Positions 25,308 to 34,659 of a DNA stretch of 64,000 bases are shown piece after piece. Within the stretch, counting starts at the first letter, position 1. The number at the start of each line of letters is the position of its first letter. Under the pieces are notes generated by a model that was given only the letters and a program-made list of their open reading frames with translations, was not told the DNA's origin and ran no database searches. Source of the DNA: Verrucomicrobiota bacterium (GTDB lineage Bacteria; Verrucomicrobiota; Verrucomicrobiia; Verrucomicrobiales; Verrucomicrobiaceae). The stretch lies in contig JANYCZ010000001.1 in assembly GCA_025360015.1 (NCBI GenBank), positions 1 through 64,000 of the forward strand. The letters are read 5' to 3'. A program made the position numbers and the translations under genes.

Positions 25308-27308
25308 CTACGTTTTGCTTGGCAGATCCACCAGCATCTGCGCATTGCTCGGGTAGCGCTCCAGCAGGGAGATGACGCGCTGGATGGCTTCGACGGGCTT
25401 GTGGCCGGCGAGGCCGCGGCGGAGCATGTGGATCTTGTCGAGCTGGAAGGTCTGCAGCAGCAGTTCTTCACGGCGCGTGCCGGATTTGAAGATGTTCACG
25501 GCGGGATAGACGAATTGCTCGGCGATCTTGCGGTCGAGCACGAGCTCCATGTTGCCGGTGCCTTTGAACTCCTGGAAGATGAGGTCGTCCATGCGGGTGC
25601 CGGTTTCCACCAGGGCGGTGCCGAGGATGGTGAGGGAGCCTGCGGTGCGGGTGTTGCGCGCAGCGGCGAAGAGGCGACGTGGAATCTCCAGCGCGCCGAC
25701 GCCGACGCCGCCGCTCATGACAGCGCCGCTTTTGGCGGTGTTGTTGAAGGCACGGGCCATGCGGGTGAGGGAGTCCATGAGCATGAAGACGTGCTCGCCG
25801 CATTCGACGAGGCGCTTGGCGCGCTCGATGGCGAAGGTGCAGATGCGCGTGTGGTTCTTCACGTCCTGGTCGTTGTTGCTGGCGTAAATTTCCGCCTGCG
25901 GCAGGATGCGTTTGAATTCAGTGACTTCTTCGGGGCGCTCATCCACGAGGAGGATCATGAGATGCACGCCGGGATGATTGGTCACCATGGCCTCAGCGAT
26001 GTGCTGCAGGATGGTGGTCTTGCCGGCGCGGGGTGCGGCGACGATGAGACCGCGCTGGCCACGGCCGACGGGCGTCATCATATCGATCACACGCGTGGTG
26101 AGGCGTTCCTTGGTGGTCTCAAGCTGGTAGCGCTTGTTGGGATTGATGGCCTTGAGTTCTTCGAAGAGCGGCAGGTCGCGCATGGCCAGCGGATTGCGGC
26201 CATTGACCTCGGTCACTTCGGTAATCTGCGGGCCGCGCGCGCCTTTGCACTGGACGCCGACGATCTGCATGCCCTCACGGAGGCCGTATTTGCGGACGAA
26301 CTCCGGTGCGATGAACGCATCCAGCGGATGCTGGGCGAAGGACAGCTCTCTGCGGCGCAGGAAGCCGTAGCCCTTGGGGGACATTTCGAGAATACCATTG
26401 GCAGGCTCTGGCGGGCCGAGCGGCTTCTCCGGCTCGGGCTCGTAGTTGCGGCCACCCTGGGCGTGCTGCTGGGGTGCGCCGTTGTCGCGCTCGCGTTCAC
26501 GAGGGCCACTGTGGTCGCGGTCGCGATTGTTGCCATTGTCACGCTCGCGATTGTTGCCGTTGTCGCGCTCGCGATTGCCACCGCCTTCGCGATTCACATT
26601 GGGATTGGGCGTGTAGGGGGCTCCGGAGCGGCGCTGGGCGTCGCGTTCGGCACGGCGCTGCTTCCAGCGTTCGAACTTGGCCTTGCGGCGTTCCTTGGCC
26701 GTCATGGGGCGGGGCTGGCCGTTTTCACCGATGACGGTGTAGCGCGGCAGGCCATTGGGCTCGGTGCCGCCGTTGCCTTCAGCTTCGTCGTCGCCGTCAG
26801 AGTCTTCTGCGCCTGCGGCAGTCGCAGCGGGGGCGCTGGGTGCGGCGGGGGCAGGGGCGCTGGCTCCTGCTGCGGGAGCAGGTGCGGCTACGGGCGCAGG
26901 GGCTTCATTGACGAGTGGAGCAGGCGCTGCAGCAGCGGCTTCCACAGGGGCAGATCTAGCGGCGGCGGGTGCCTCGGCAGGCGTCAGGTCCAGCTCAGGA
27001 GCATCTGCGGCATCGGTCTTTTTCTTCGCGGTCTTGCGCGCTACTTTGGCCTTCGCCTTGGCGGGAGCAGGTGCTTCTTCCACGGCGGTTTCCATGACAG
27101 GCTCCACCACGGGAGGAGCGACAGGGGCGACGGCTTTGGCCTTGACCGCTTTTTTCGCAGGAGGCGCAGCTTCTTCCACAACCACAGCTACTTCCACGAT
27201 GGGTTCAGCTTTGGCTTTGGCGGCGACTTTTTTGACCGCTGCTTTTTTGGCCGGGGCTTTGCGCTTGATTTTAGGAGCTTCGAGCTCGGCGATGGTTTCG
27301 TCAGACAT
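25308..27308 (-). CDS. rho: Transcription termination factor Rho with a long disordered N-terminal extension
   Basis: This 666-aa hexameric RNA helicase terminates transcription. Residues 1 to about 300 form a low-complexity extension: Lys/Ala/Pro-rich first (KKAAVKKVAAKAKA), then Ala/Pro, then Arg/Asn/Asp-rich with an eight-residue tandem repeat NRERDNGN. The core follows: an RNA-binding OB domain (ANGILEMSPKGYGFLRRREL), Walker A GLIVAAPRAGKTT (about 421-433), Walker B MILLVDERPEE (about 451) and FMLMDSLTRMARAFN (about 508). E. coli Rho is about 420 aa, so the extension is the whole difference. Such insertions are known in Rho of Bacteroidota and Actinobacteria and can change RNA binding or condensation; the effect here is inferred. 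yebC lies 20 bp upstream on the same strand. Confidence 0.96.
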   Translation of the reverse strand: MSDETIAELEAPKIKRKAPAKKAAVKKVAAKAKAEPIVEVAVVVEEAAPPAKKAVKAKAVAPVAPPVVEPVMETAVEEAPAPAKAKAKVARKTAKKKTDAADAPELDLTPAEAPAAARSAPVEAAAAAPAPLVNEAPAPVAAPAPAAGASAPAPAAPSAPAATAAGAEDSDGDDEAEGNGGTEPNGLPRYTVIGENGQPRPMTAKERRKAKFERWKQRRAERDAQRRSGAPYTPNPNVNREGGGNRERDNGNNRERDNGNNRDRDHSGPRERERDNGAPQQHAQGGRNYEPEPEKPLGPPEPANGILEMSPKGYGFLRRRELSFAQHPLDAFIAPEFVRKYGLREGMQIVGVQCKGARGPQITEVTEVNGRNPLAMRDLPLFEELKAINPNKRYQLETTKERLTTRVIDMMTPVGRGQRGLIVAAPRAGKTTILQHIAEAMVTNHPGVHLMILLVDERPEEVTEFKRILPQAEIYASNNDQDVKNHTRICTFAIERAKRLVECGEHVFMLMDSLTRMARAFNNTAKSGAVMSGGVGVGALEIPRRLFAAARNTRTAGSLTILGTALVETGTRMDDLIFQEFKGTGNMELVLDRKIAEQFVYPAVNIFKSGTRREELLLQTFQLDKIHMLRRGLAGHKPVEAIQRVISLLERYPSNAQMLVDLPSKT

Positions 27309-27328
27309 ATACAGAAAGGGGGCGGGGA

Positions 27329-28078
27329 TTAATCGAGCTGCTCGGCAATGGAGTCGTCGATTTCAAAATTGGCGTGGATGTGGTGTGCGTCGTCGTAGTC
27401 GTCCAGGATGTCGTAGAGGCGGACCAGCGCTTTTGCGGTGTCCACATCGCTGATGGTGACGGTGGTCTGCGGCTGGTAGATGAGCTTTTGGGAGCGTGAG
27501 GTGAAGCCCTTTTCGCGCAGGACGCCGTTCACTTGAAACAGTTGATCGGTGGGGGTGTAAACGATCCAGTCGTCACCGTCCTCCACGATGTCTTCCGCAC
27601 CGCCATCCAGCGCGGCTTCCATGATCTGGTCTTCCGTCGCTGCGGCTTTGTCCAGGCGGATCTCGCCACGGCGGGCGAACAGATAGGCCACGCTGCCGGA
27701 GTCGGCAAAGGTGCCCTGGTTCTTGCCCAGCAGCACGCGGATGTCATTGGCGCTGCGGTTGCGGTTGTCCGTGACGATTTCGATCATCATGGCCACGCCG
27801 CCGGGTGCGTAGGCCTCGTACAAAATTTCTTCGATCTGCGCGCCGCCCAGCTCACCGGTGCCCTTCTTGATGGCACGGTCGATGTTGTCATTGGGCATGT
27901 TCGCCGCGCGTGCCGCCAGCACAGCGCTGCGCAGACGTGCATTCATGTCCGTGCTGCCGCCGCCATGCTTCGCCGCCAGGGTGATCTCCTTCGCCAGCTT
28001 GCTGAACGCATTGCCGCGCTTGGCGTCCGTGATCGCTTTGCCACGCTTGATTTTGGACCATTTATTGTGGCCTGCCAT
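27329..28078 (-). CDS. yebC: YebC/PmpR-family protein
   Basis: This 249-aa protein matches YebC/TACO1 from its first residues: MAGHNKWSKIKRGKAITDAK, then NMPNDNIDRAIKKGTGE, YEAYAPGGVAMMIEIVTDNR and GTFADSGSVAYLF. YebC-family proteins bind DNA as regulators in some species and act as ribosome-associated factors easing translation of difficult (for example polyproline) motifs in others. The length is typical and the start is unambiguous. It lies 20 bp upstream of rho, so cotranscription is likely. The linkage may be relevant because this rho begins with a Pro-rich stretch, but that is speculation. Confidence 0.96.
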   Translation of the reverse strand: MAGHNKWSKIKRGKAITDAKRGNAFSKLAKEITLAAKHGGGSTDMNARLRSAVLAARAANMPNDNIDRAIKKGTGELGGAQIEEILYEAYAPGGVAMMIEIVTDNRNRSANDIRVLLGKNQGTFADSGSVAYLFARRGEIRLDKAAATEDQIMEAALDGGAEDIVEDGDDWIVYTPTDQLFQVNGVLREKGFTSRSQKLIYQPQTTVTISDVDTAKALVRLYDILDDYDDAHHIHANFEIDDSIAEQLD

Positions 28079-28688
28079 GATGAAGAACGATGTCTGTGTG
28101 AATGCAGCGAACGGGTGCGGCCATGACTATGACGGCGGCTTTCCGTGCGGTGTGGTTTGGGGAAATGTAGGGGGAGAAGCGGCATTGCCGCGGTGAGTCT
28201 CAACAGGAATGACGGCCTCGCAGCGAGTGCGGAGTCGCGTTTCATCAGCGCCAGGGCTGGGGAAACTTCGGCAATCCTGCCGGGAACAACACCAAGTGTT
28301 CACCAAGTTGAGAGAACTTGGAACGGCGTGAAGTGTGCGGGATGGAGCGCCATCATGCAAGATGTTTTTCAGGAGGGGCTGGGAAAAGTCAAAAAAGTGA
28401 GAGGTGCCAGCACTTCCGCCCCCTCTGCAGCGAAGACGCAAGGCACTCAGAAAGTACTCATGAGCTTCAGCTCGTTCCGGATTCTGGCTGCTCTCGTCCG
28501 CCCATCGTGTCTCCGTGGGGAACCTCTGCGCTGAGAGCAGTCACCCGTGATGAACTGCCCGGGGAGTTGCAAACGGTTTATTGGGGCGGCGGTAAAGCTG
28601 AATTTTAAAGGTGGCACATGAATGCTGTTGCGCACTCGACAGCATTGTTTCTCATCAAGGGGTCGATCCAATCAATACCTCACTCGCC
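28079..28688. other. 610-bp gap between divergent genes
   Basis: This is the divergent space between yebC (minus) and a secreted-protein gene (plus); both promoters should be here but no confident -35/-10 pair is visible. At 28451-28480 the sequence AAAGTACTCATGAGCTTCAG then CTCGTTCCGG matches one arm of the long inverted repeat at 53354-53429, so it is a solitary half copy. Otherwise I see nothing. Confidence 0.5.
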
Positions 28689-29354
28689 ATGAACACGAAG
28701 CTTTGCACGCTGGTCTTGAGCCTGTGCCTGTCAATGAGATGCGACGCGCAGGAATCCAAACCGAGCGCCCAGATGTCTGCGCTCTTCGCTGAGTTTAGGA
28801 AAGGCGCTCAGGAACAACAAAAGCTGAGGGAGTTTGCGGTCGCCAGTGACAAGTCTGTCGCTGCTCTCCGGGCGGATCTGGCCACACCGTGGACCTCACT
28901 CATCATCGCCCTTCGACACGACGACTCTCTCAACGGCACTTCCTTCAGGGGATTCCGCCTCGGCCGGGAGGGCGAGTCGGTGACGGTGGCACCGTGGATC
29001 GAAACGAGAGGCAAAGAACAAACGGGTGAATCCCGCCAGTTGACGAAGCCTGAAGTGGAGAGACTGCTCTCGGAGACCACCTTGTACTATCTTGCTGCTT
29101 CACTGTCGGAGGCACCCATCGAGAAAGTAGGCCCAAAGCCGGGCGACCCCGACAAGGCATACGAATGGAACAGGCGCTATCGTGCTGCCGGTGGCATGCA
29201 AGCTAACCGACTGGCTGAGACCAATGATTATGGGATTGACGTTCGAATCGCCACGGCTGGCGGCTTGAAGCGACATGGCAACATGTGGGGGAATCATTGC
29301 CCCGATGTTTTCTATGACTGGATCGACGCGTTTGGAACACTGCCCCGCCAATAA
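28689..29354 (+). CDS. Secreted hypothetical protein
   Basis: I do not recognise this 221-aa protein. The ATG at 28689 starts a signal peptide (MNTKLCTLVLSLCLSMRCDA, cleavage near AQES). The mature part has a helical segment (MSALFAEFRKGAQEQQKLRE), a region with SVTVAPWIETRGKEQ, and a C-terminal GGLKRHGNMWGNHCPDVFYD with one Cys. An in-frame ATG at 28611 precedes it but adds a Cys-rich leader without signal features. It is followed about 100 bp later by another small hypothetical gene on the same strand. Base composition is somewhat less GC-rich than the neighbours, which may mean recent acquisition. Confidence 0.65.
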   Translation: MNTKLCTLVLSLCLSMRCDAQESKPSAQMSALFAEFRKGAQEQQKLREFAVASDKSVAALRADLATPWTSLIIALRHDDSLNGTSFRGFRLGREGESVTVAPWIETRGKEQTGESRQLTKPEVERLLSETTLYYLAASLSEAPIEKVGPKPGDPDKAYEWNRRYRAAGGMQANRLAETNDYGIDVRIATAGGLKRHGNMWGNHCPDVFYDWIDAFGTLPRQ

Positions 29355-29459
29355 GCGGCCCCATCATGAATCAATGATCACGGACAAAGTGGTGGGCCCG
29401 AAACGCCGTAGCGCGAGGAGATCGAAAAGCTGCTAAGATTGACCGACCCCTAAATTTTG

Positions 29460-29732
29460 ATGAACAATTCAGCCACTGATCGACCACGACGCAAAAAAGG
29501 GGGTATCAGGTTTTTTGTGATTCTTGGGCTCTATTTCGCGAGCTTGGGACCCGTAGAAGCATTGGCGAGAATGGATGCTCCACCCCATCGATTTTGGAAC
29601 TGGATCAATCCAGTTTATGAGCCAGCCCAATGGTTGATCGACAAAACGGATGTGAGCAGCGTTTTCCATCGATACGTCCTGTGGTGGGAACGCCTGTTAA
29701 AGTCTGGCGGGAAGAGGCTTTCCTCGTCCTAG
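29460..29732 (+). CDS. Small hypothetical membrane-anchored protein
   Basis: This 90-aa protein has a basic N-terminus (DRPRRKKGGIR), one hydrophobic segment (FFVILGLYFASLGPVEALA) and a C-terminal Trp-rich part (FWNWINPVYEPAQWL, YVLWWERLLK). It resembles the single-pass, Trp-rich small proteins often seen near other hypotheticals, but no family is recognised. ATG at 29460 is preferred over a TTG one codon earlier. It lies about 105 bp after the secreted-protein gene and ends 11 bp before the remains of a toxin-like gene on the other strand. Its lower GC content matches its upstream neighbour. Confidence 0.5.
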   Translation: MNNSATDRPRRKKGGIRFFVILGLYFASLGPVEALARMDAPPHRFWNWINPVYEPAQWLIDKTDVSSVFHRYVLWWERLLKSGGKRLSSS

Positions 29733-29743
29733 GTGCGCATGAA

Positions 29744-30118
29744 TCAGGACGGCGGAGATAGGGGCAGATGGCGGAGGCGGACGCGATGGCCGGAGATCGT
29801 CAGCAGGGCGCCCGCTGCAAGCGGTGCTTCCGCGAGCGCGATGGCCGCGCAGACGTGGTCACGTGCCGCAGCATCAAACTCATTGTCCATGCGCAGGAGG
29901 ATGACGCTGGGGCCGGACTCACGCGTGGCGTAGAGGAGCTGCGAGAAATCCAGATCCTAAGTAAGCACCACATGCTCATGCTCGCGTGCCCAGTGCATGA
30001 GGGATGAATCAGGAGCGTTGCTCGGCCCGATGGTGCTCCAATGGCAGGCATCCCAGCCGTGCGCAGCGAGCAGTGGCACCCAGTCCGGACTGAGATTCAT
30101 GTCCACCAGCAGTCTCAT
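29744..30118 (-). pseudogene. DUF5615 PIN-like toxin gene interrupted by an amber codon
   Basis: Read from ATG at 30118, the frame gives MRLLVDMNLSPDWVPLLAAH, GWDACHWSTIGPSNAPDSSL and MHWAREHEHVVLT, then TAG (29957-29959, codon 54), and continues in the same frame as DLDFSQLLYATRESGPSVIL and onward to TGA at 29744. This is the DUF5615 PIN-like layout: N-terminal acidic Asp in LVDMNLSP, then VLT-x-DLDF and PSVILLR. A single substitution (CAG or AAG to TAG) would explain the stop, since the rest of the frame is intact. The ATG overlaps the stop of the DUF433 gene by four bases (ATGA), the normal arrangement for this toxin-antitoxin pair. The toxin is probably inactive unless the amber codon is suppressed. 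Confidence 0.82.
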
Positions 30119-30342
30119 GCTGCGGTCATGACAAGCTCTTCATCATCCACGCGCAGGGCGGCATAACTCAGGCAGGCGTCAATGTCCGCCGATTCCAGAT
30201 ACGGGTAGGCCGTGAGGATCTGCTCGGGCGTGCGATGGTTGGCGAGCTGGCGGAGAATGTTTGTCACCGTGACACGCAGCCCGCGAACGCAGGGCTTCCC
30301 CGACATGACGGTGGGATTGAGAGTGATGCGGTCAGTGTTCAT
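30115..30342 (-). CDS. DUF433 antitoxin
   Basis: This 75-aa protein is a DUF433 member: RITLNPTVMSGKPCVRGLRV followed by TVTNILRQLANHRTPEQILT and AYPYLESADIDACLSYAA. DUF433 proteins are HTH-containing partners of DUF5615 PIN-like proteins in type II toxin-antitoxin loci (VapB-VapC-like). I chose ATG at 30342 because the conserved domain begins there; the extension to 30423 is Cys-rich and unlike the family. The toxin gene overlaps its stop but has an amber codon, so this may be an orphaned antitoxin. Confidence 0.88.
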   Translation of the reverse strand: MNTDRITLNPTVMSGKPCVRGLRVTVTNILRQLANHRTPEQILTAYPYLESADIDACLSYAALRVDDEELVMTAA

Positions 30343-30499
30343 GACGGGAGATATTACAACGTCAGCGGCGTGTTTGCAAAGACTGCTGCATACGGACTTC
30401 AAAGAACAAGGAATGAAGAACAATTGGCGCGTGATGCAGCCTCCCAGCTACTGCGAATCATCGTCAGCCGTTGCAAACGGCTCAATTATCGGGAGTGCA

Positions 30500-30523
30500 A
30501 TGATCGAGGACGAGTTCGAGTAG
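30500..30523. repeat. ATGATCGAGGACGAG dispersed repeat
   Basis: The motif ATGATCGAGGACGAGTTCGA then GTAG lies 17 bp beyond the 3' end of the minus-strand TPR gene. Matching copies are at 25259-25281, 33272-33286 (shortened, one change) and 33404-33427. The 30500 and 33404 copies share upstream GCAAACGGCTC sequence as well. Confidence 0.6.
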
Positions 30524-30539
30524 GATTGGCTGAGCCCCC

Positions 30540-33164
30540 TCACTTCACCTTCTTCTTCAAACTCTTCCCACCCGCTTTGTCAGTCGCTGCTTTCTCAGGC
30601 GTTTCATCAAACTTCAGCACCTTCGGCGGTGTGGGGGCGGGGCCGTCCCAGAGGAAGTGTTCGAGGCGGATCTTGGTGGCGCGGTCGCGGGCTTCAGTGG
30701 CGCGGTCGCCGGGGCGCTGGGCGATCTGTTCGGCGAGGCGGGCGGCGGCTTCCCACTGGCGGGAGGCTTCCAGGAGATCGACGCCGAAGAAGCCGGCTTT
30801 GGAAAACCAGATGTAGTCTGCGGGACTGGTGGGCGGGGTCAGATCGGCGGCGCGCAGGACGTTGTAGCAGGCTTCGAGGGCTTCGGTGTCGTGCTTCGCA
30901 TCATGGTGCACGGAGGCGAGGGTGAAGCCGGCGCGGGCCTTCCACATGAAGGGCAGGGTGGAGTTGGCGAGAAATTCGTCCAGCAGATCGGCGGCGGCGT
31001 CCAGGCTGGAGGGGTCCGTCTTGCCCAGCAGCAGGAGGAGCTCCGCCTTGTCACAGATCGTCATCAGTCGCTGCTCGGGGTCCAGCCCTTTCATGGCCAG
31101 CACCTTGTCCAGCACGGCCAGCGCGGCGGCGTGGTTTCCTTGCAGCCTTTCAGACAGCGCCTGCTGCCTGCGCGCGGCCACCGCGAGGGGGCTTTTCTTC
31201 TGCGCCAGATCCTCCCAGATTTCCAAGGCACGCGTGCGGCCTTCCACACTCATCACGGAGGTGGCGGACATGGCGGCAAAGTACAGCGCGGTGTCCGCCT
31301 GCTCGGTGTCGGGATAATCCCGCGCGATGATTTCGAATTCCGTGCGCGCATTGGCAAAATCCTCCAGCCGGTAATACGCGCTGGCGATCTTCATGCGCAC
31401 CTCTGGCAGCAGCGTGCTCTTGGGCCAGAGCTTGATGAATTCAGCGCCCGTGGTGACGAGGCCTTTCAGGTCTCCCCCGGCATCCGCCAGCCACAGGCGG
31501 GTGTAGTGGATGCGCTGCTGCTGCACCGGGGTGAGTGCGCCTGCTGCGGTGCCGGCGTTGTCCAGCGCGGTGCGGGCATCCTGGATGCGCGGCGGCACGG
31601 CGAGGAGAAACCACTCGGTCAAAGCGATGCACGCATCCGCAAAGCGCGGGTGATTGGGATACGTGCGGAGAAAGGCCCGCAGCGCGCCCTCCGCCTCCGG
31701 CTTGCGACCTGCCGCCAGGACGAGCGCTTTTTCCAGCTCCAGTGTGGCGGCGGAGTCCGCGCTCTCGGGGCCCACGACGGCTGCGTTGGAGATGAGTTCC
31801 AGTTGTCCCAGCAGGCTCTGGTATAAAGTGAAATCACTCGCGGAGATGGCGGCCACGGCGGCATTGAACAGCGCGCGCCGGCGCTCGGTCAGCGTGGTGG
31901 CCACGTTCGCGGCATTTTGAAACATTTGCAGCGCCTGCTGAGTCTCGCCACGGCGGAAGCGGATGCCGCCCACGGCAAAGTCCACCGGCACGGAGTCGTC
32001 GCTGTACTCCTGGTGCCACGCCGCCGCCAGTGCCAGCACGCGTTCGTCGTGGTGGTGGCTGGCGTGCAGTTCCATCGCCATCTGCATCGCATCGCTGCGG
32101 CGCGGGTGTTCGGGGTACAGTTGGATCAGCGCCTCCAGCAGGCTGACGGCCTCGTCATCGCGCTGCTGCGCGGCCAGCCACTGCGCGGTGAGATAAATGG
32201 CATGCCCGCGAAACTCCGCTGTGGCGGCCACCAGCACGGGCGGCGGGTCCGGCTGCTGCTGGGCCGTGTTGCCAGCGGAGATCCAGCGCAGCACGCCTGC
32301 CGGCAGGGAAACCGGGGGCGGGATCTCCTGGTGCACGCGGTTCAGCAGGTCAAAGGCCTCCACCCACAGGCGGCTCTCCGCCGTGGCATCCAGAAACTTC
32401 AGGAGCTGCTCCTGCGCCTGCGCCGCCTGGTGCTGCAGCAGCAAAGACTCCACCTGCAGCAGCAGCGCCGCGTGATGCATGCGCTCCCCGCCCTGGGGGG
32501 AGCCCAGCACGGACTGCAGCATCTGCTGCGCGGGTTTGATCTGGCCGCTTTGCAGCAGCGCCCGTGCCCGCAGAAAGCGCGTGGCCGTATTCTCCTGCTC
32601 GGTCCGGGCAGGGAGGCCGCTGGCGGGCTTGCCTTCATTGATGTCGATCTCGCTTTGCAGCAGCAGCGCGTGGTTTTTCAGCGCGGCATCGCCCGACTTC
32701 AGCAGCGGGGCGAGCGCGTTGCGGGCCTCGGCATTTTCACCCAGCGCCGCGAGGATCTGCGCCAGCAGCAGCCGCGTGCGCGGGTGCTGCTGGGCGGGGG
32801 CGTCCTCCGCCAGCGCCTTGCGTGCGGCGCTGAGGTCTCCCGTCAAAGCCAGGCCCTGTCCGCGCCAGAAAGGTTCATCATCCAGGTCATACGCTTCCGC
32901 CAGCGCCAGTACTCGGCTGCCCTCCGCAGCACGCGTCCAGGCCTCCGCGGCAAAGGTGGCCAGGAGGCGTGTCTCCACCCGCGTCCAGCCCTTGTTCTTC
33001 AGCAGGCGCTCGGCCTTCACCCCCGCGACGCCGGGCAGCCCGTCCCCCAGCGCCTGCCGCGCGGAGACATACTCCGCTGCTTCCTCCAGCCCCGCCGCAA
33101 CGAGGCCGGCAGGAAACGCGAGAAGGGTGGCGGCGATGAATGATAGACTCCGAGTCGTGGGCAT
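30540..33164 (-). CDS. Large exported TPR-type protein
   Basis: This 874-aa protein has a Sec signal peptide (MPTTRSLSFIAATLLAFPAG then LVAAGLEEAAEY) and is otherwise an alpha-alpha repeat solenoid. Typical TPR segments include AAQWLAAQQRDDEAVSLLEA, ALIQLYPEHPRRSDAMQMAM, ASAYYRLEDFANARTEFEII and ARDYPDTEQADTALYFAAMS. These resemble outer-membrane assembly and YbgF-like repeats. The C-terminus is basic (DKAGGKSLKKKVK). The ATG at 33164 is chosen because upstream Met codons fall in dispersed-repeat DNA without signal features. It probably works as an envelope scaffold; no partner is adjacent except the phosphatase/kinase pair upstream on the same strand, about 280 bp away. Dispersed repeats lie just beyond both ends. 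Confidence 0.8.
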   Translation of the reverse strand: MPTTRSLSFIAATLLAFPAGLVAAGLEEAAEYVSARQALGDGLPGVAGVKAERLLKNKGWTRVETRLLATFAAEAWTRAAEGSRVLALAEAYDLDDEPFWRGQGLALTGDLSAARKALAEDAPAQQHPRTRLLLAQILAALGENAEARNALAPLLKSGDAALKNHALLLQSEIDINEGKPASGLPARTEQENTATRFLRARALLQSGQIKPAQQMLQSVLGSPQGGERMHHAALLLQVESLLLQHQAAQAQEQLLKFLDATAESRLWVEAFDLLNRVHQEIPPPVSLPAGVLRWISAGNTAQQQPDPPPVLVAATAEFRGHAIYLTAQWLAAQQRDDEAVSLLEALIQLYPEHPRRSDAMQMAMELHASHHHDERVLALAAAWHQEYSDDSVPVDFAVGGIRFRRGETQQALQMFQNAANVATTLTERRRALFNAAVAAISASDFTLYQSLLGQLELISNAAVVGPESADSAATLELEKALVLAAGRKPEAEGALRAFLRTYPNHPRFADACIALTEWFLLAVPPRIQDARTALDNAGTAAGALTPVQQQRIHYTRLWLADAGGDLKGLVTTGAEFIKLWPKSTLLPEVRMKIASAYYRLEDFANARTEFEIIARDYPDTEQADTALYFAAMSATSVMSVEGRTRALEIWEDLAQKKSPLAVAARRQQALSERLQGNHAAALAVLDKVLAMKGLDPEQRLMTICDKAELLLLLGKTDPSSLDAAADLLDEFLANSTLPFMWKARAGFTLASVHHDAKHDTEALEACYNVLRAADLTPPTSPADYIWFSKAGFFGVDLLEASRQWEAAARLAEQIAQRPGDRATEARDRATKIRLEHFLWDGPAPTPPKVLKFDETPEKAATDKAGGKSLKKKVK

Positions 33165-33271
33165 GCTGGCGGCAGCGTATCGCAGCATTCGGCGCGGGGC
33201 AAAGAGGAATGCGGGGTGTTGTTCGCCAGCGCAGAGCCGAGCAGCGATTTTAAGCTTGAAGCGGCGCGCCA

Positions 33272-33427
33272 TAATCGAGGACGAACCTTTCGCCAGTATC
33301 GGATGCCCCCTCACCCCTGCCTCTCCCAAAGGGGTGTCTTGGGCATTGCCATGTCGGCGGTGGGGAGAGGGGATCAGCAAACGGCTCGGCCATTTGGCGC
33401 GCTATGATCGAGGACGAGTTCGAATAG
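33272..33427. repeat. Repeat cluster upstream of the TPR gene
   Basis: Between two copies of the ATAATCGAGGACGA/ATGATCGAGGACGAG motif (33272-33286 and 33404-33427) sits a copy of the longer repeat CCCCTCACCCCTGCCTCTCC ... GGTGGGGAGAGGGGATC (33307-33374). It closely matches 24963-25031. The long repeat has partial dyad symmetry (CCCCTC/GAGGGG ends), giving a hairpin-forming element of about 70 bp. Confidence 0.7.
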
Positions 33428-33445
33428 GAGGACGAGCCGAGCCTT

Positions 33446-34260
<815 letters not shown>

Positions 34261-34264
<4 letters not shown>

Positions 34265-34659
34265 GCAGCAGGCTTCGGCGGCTCGTCGAGGATGGTTGCG
34301 AGCTCGAAATCAATCAGGCAGAACCTGCCGTCCGTGCCACGGTAGGTGATGTTCCGCGCAAAGGCGTCGTCATGGCGCACGCCGTAGTCACGCTCCAGAT
34401 CGTCAAAAAGCTCCTTCACCCGCGTCGTGCTGATGTGAGTGACGATGGAGCCGCAGTTCGAGGTCACGATTTTGAGCGTGGCGGGGTCGGAGTCCAGCAG
34501 GCGCGGCACGTAGTTGCACCCGCGCTCCTCCAGCAGCTGCAGCACCCGCACCTCGTTTTCAAAGCGCCCCTGCGCATTGTGCCCCTTGAACTGTTTGTAC
34601 ACCTTGCCGTCATAGCCGATGTGCACGATGGCGCGGGCGGTGTTTTTGGCTTCGGTCAT
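34261..34659 (-). CDS. Minimal protein kinase-like protein
   Basis: This 132-aa protein looks like a stripped-down protein kinase fold. Conserved landmarks appear in order: Lys22 in KVYKQFKG (ATP-anchoring Lys), Glu34/Glu36 in RFENEVRVLQLLEE (alpha-C), His96-x-Asp98-(4)-Asn103 in VRHDDAFARN with exactly the HRD...N spacing of the catalytic loop, and Asp117 in CLIDFELA at the DFG position. There is no activation segment or large C-lobe, so it is about half the size of a normal kinase and resembles the compact RIO/LPS-kinase-like group. The start ATG at 34659 is the first in frame. It overlaps the downstream PP2C phosphatase gene by four bases. Whether it phosphorylates protein or a small molecule cannot be told. 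Confidence 0.7.

Noticed and set aside
25296-27332. 678-aa plus-strand frame over rho, apparently membrane-like near 26450-26800
   Set aside because: The hydrophobic stretches come from reading the Arg/Asp-rich repeat DNA of rho in reverse; the minus strand has the clear Rho motifs.
30212-30523. 103-aa plus-strand frame ending MIEDEFE
   Set aside because: It overlaps the DUF433 gene on the other strand and its end is simply the ATGATCGAGGACGAG repeat.
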